From Leptolinea sp964397625 (GTDB lineage: Bacteria > Chloroflexota > Anaerolineae > Anaerolineales > Anaerolineaceae): DNA of 5,407 nucleotides. The notes beneath the pieces were generated by a model. That model did not search any database. It had not been told where the DNA came from and was given only the letters and a program-made list of their open reading frames with translations. The DNA is taken from positions 1-5,407 of the forward strand of contig CAYNJT010000121.1 of NCBI GenBank assembly GCA_964397625.1, written 5' to 3'. Made by a program: the position numbers and the translations under genes. Of this stretch, positions 4,601 to 5,407 are shown one piece after another (the stretch's first letter is position 1; each line of letters begins with the position of its first letter).

Positions 4601-5407
4601 TTACGAAACGGGCTCCTGCCCGCTGCCATCCAGATGCATTCGATATATCTTTCCGCCAGGCCCACCTTTTTTGAAGTAAATCCAATCACCAACAATATTT
4701 ATAAAGCTGCATCCGATTTTGCTGATTTTTTCACGCATACCTGATCGATTCATTCTATACATTAACCCGCCAATATTATGATATTTTGTTTCAAAATCAC
4801 TGAATGTATCGATCTTAGGAATGAAAAATATCCAATCTCCAATAATATTAACGAAGCCATCCATACTGCCATACCTTGTACTGGTAATTACATTCTTCCC
4901 ACTTCCATCCAAATTCATACTGCTGAGATTTGTTGAATATGTAGACCAACTATTATATTCAGGGAAATATTTCAAATTTCTGGAAATATAATAGACTTTT
5001 TCGTCTGAAATTGTTATTTGACTACAAAAATCATCAGTAAGTTTTTCCTGTCTGCTACCATCTGACAACACTCGGTAAATCTTCTGTCCATCAGTTAAAT
5101 TCATATAATAGACCCAAGTTCCATACGCATAAATATATGAACTTGAGTCATTATTGATCTTTGTAGGTATCCCGCCTACCTTGGGTATTCGATAGATATT
5201 ATCCCCATTACTGTGGTTCTGGTAATAAACCAAATCCCCTGTTATGTTAATATACGCGCTTACATCATTATTTAACTTTTCGGTGTTTCCACCTTCTGTT
5301 GGTACCCGGTAAAGTTTCCCACCGTCACTATCATTCCGATAGAATACCCAGTCACCACTAACATTAATGTAATAGCTGTTATCGTTGTTCAACTTCTTCT
5401 TTTCCGT
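4601..5407 (-). CDS. DUF5050-like repeat protein, probable beta-propeller (C-terminal 268 aa, 5' end outside window)
   Basis: The frame is open to base 5407 and the first visible residues (TEKKKLNNDN) already belong to a repeat, so the true start lies outside the window. The in-frame TTG at 5392 has no reason to be a start. Six degenerate repeats of about 40-54 residues follow (about 1-41, 42-81, 82-120, 121-170, 171-224, 225-268). Each is built on (E)KLNND...YINxxGDWVYY(x)N...GxxIYRxxxDG. This pattern is typical of DUF5050 and related six-bladed propeller domains, which usually bind ligands or partners outside the membrane. No catalytic motif is visible. Two sampled 60-base rows contain about 30% G+C, lower than the kinase-core rows sampled. 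The missing N-terminus could be a signal peptide, or a kinase plus membrane span as in the neighbours. The latter is attractive from context but unseen. Confidence 0.82.
   Translation of the reverse strand, partial: TEKKKLNNDNSYYINVSGDWVFYRNDSDGGKLYRVPTEGGNTEKLNNDVSAYINITGDLVYYQNHSNGDNIYRIPKVGGIPTKINNDSSSYIYAYGTWVYYMNLTDGQKIYRVLSDGSRQEKLTDDFCSQITISDEKVYYISRNLKYFPEYNSWSTYSTNLSSMNLDGSGKNVITSTRYGSMDGFVNIIGDWIFFIPKIDTFSDFETKYHNIGGLMYRMNRSGMREKISKIGCSFINIVGDWIYFKKGGPGGKIYRMHLDGSGQEPVS

Noticed and set aside
352..4744. Plus-strand open frames of 60-147 codons throughout the window
   Set aside because: Most lie antisense to the kinase or propeller genes, whose proteins are clearly recognisable. None shows a domain-like sequence or a convincing ribosome binding site.
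5390..5392. TTG as start of the propeller protein
   Set aside because: The frame is open to the window edge and the residues before the TTG (TEKKK) match the start of the following repeat units.

Overview
The window looks like part of a bacterial chromosome (or metagenome contig) of mixed base composition. It carries a run of paralogous, membrane-anchored eukaryotic-type Ser/Thr protein kinases (STPKs), all on the minus strand. The best guess for the host is Chloroflexota, class Anaerolineae. That guess rests on three things: kinases with an HCDIKPAN catalytic loop, a single membrane span followed by a Pro/Thr-rich linker, and a formylglycine-generating-enzyme-like (FGE-sulfatase) ectodomain. 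It is an inference from gene style, not from a marker gene.

Layout in the direction of transcription (right to left): (1) 5407-4601, the 3' part of a gene encoding a DUF5050-like repeat protein, probably a beta-propeller, still open at the window edge. (2) 4552-4427, a 41-codon stub with its own ribosome binding site; its first 29 residues are a kinase N-terminus up to the Gly-rich loop, then it stops. (3) 4388-2619, a complete kinase with a membrane span, a Pro/Thr linker and an unrecognised ectodomain. (4) 2469-427, a complete kinase with a membrane span, a Pro/Thr linker and an FGE-sulfatase-like ectodomain. (5) 148-1, the first 49 codons of another kinase running out of the window. Three gaps are short or moderate (48, 38 and 149 bases). 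The fourth, 278 bases (149-426), holds a good promoter candidate for the last kinase and several repeats that may be coding debris.

The three kinases and the stub align without gaps from the initiator Met: Gly at position 6, Gly loop at 19-28 and, where present, Lys42. The two complete kinases also share HCD at 136-138, DFG at 156-158 and APE at 181-183. So the array is one cytoplasmic kinase module duplicated in tandem and joined to different outer-surface domains. A reasonable reading is a set of parallel envelope sensors that pass different external inputs to similar cytoplasmic kinase domains. No substrate, phosphatase or FHA-domain partner is visible in the window.

No RNA gene, mobile element, CRISPR array, origin or confident rho-independent terminator was seen. 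The plus strand carries no convincing gene.
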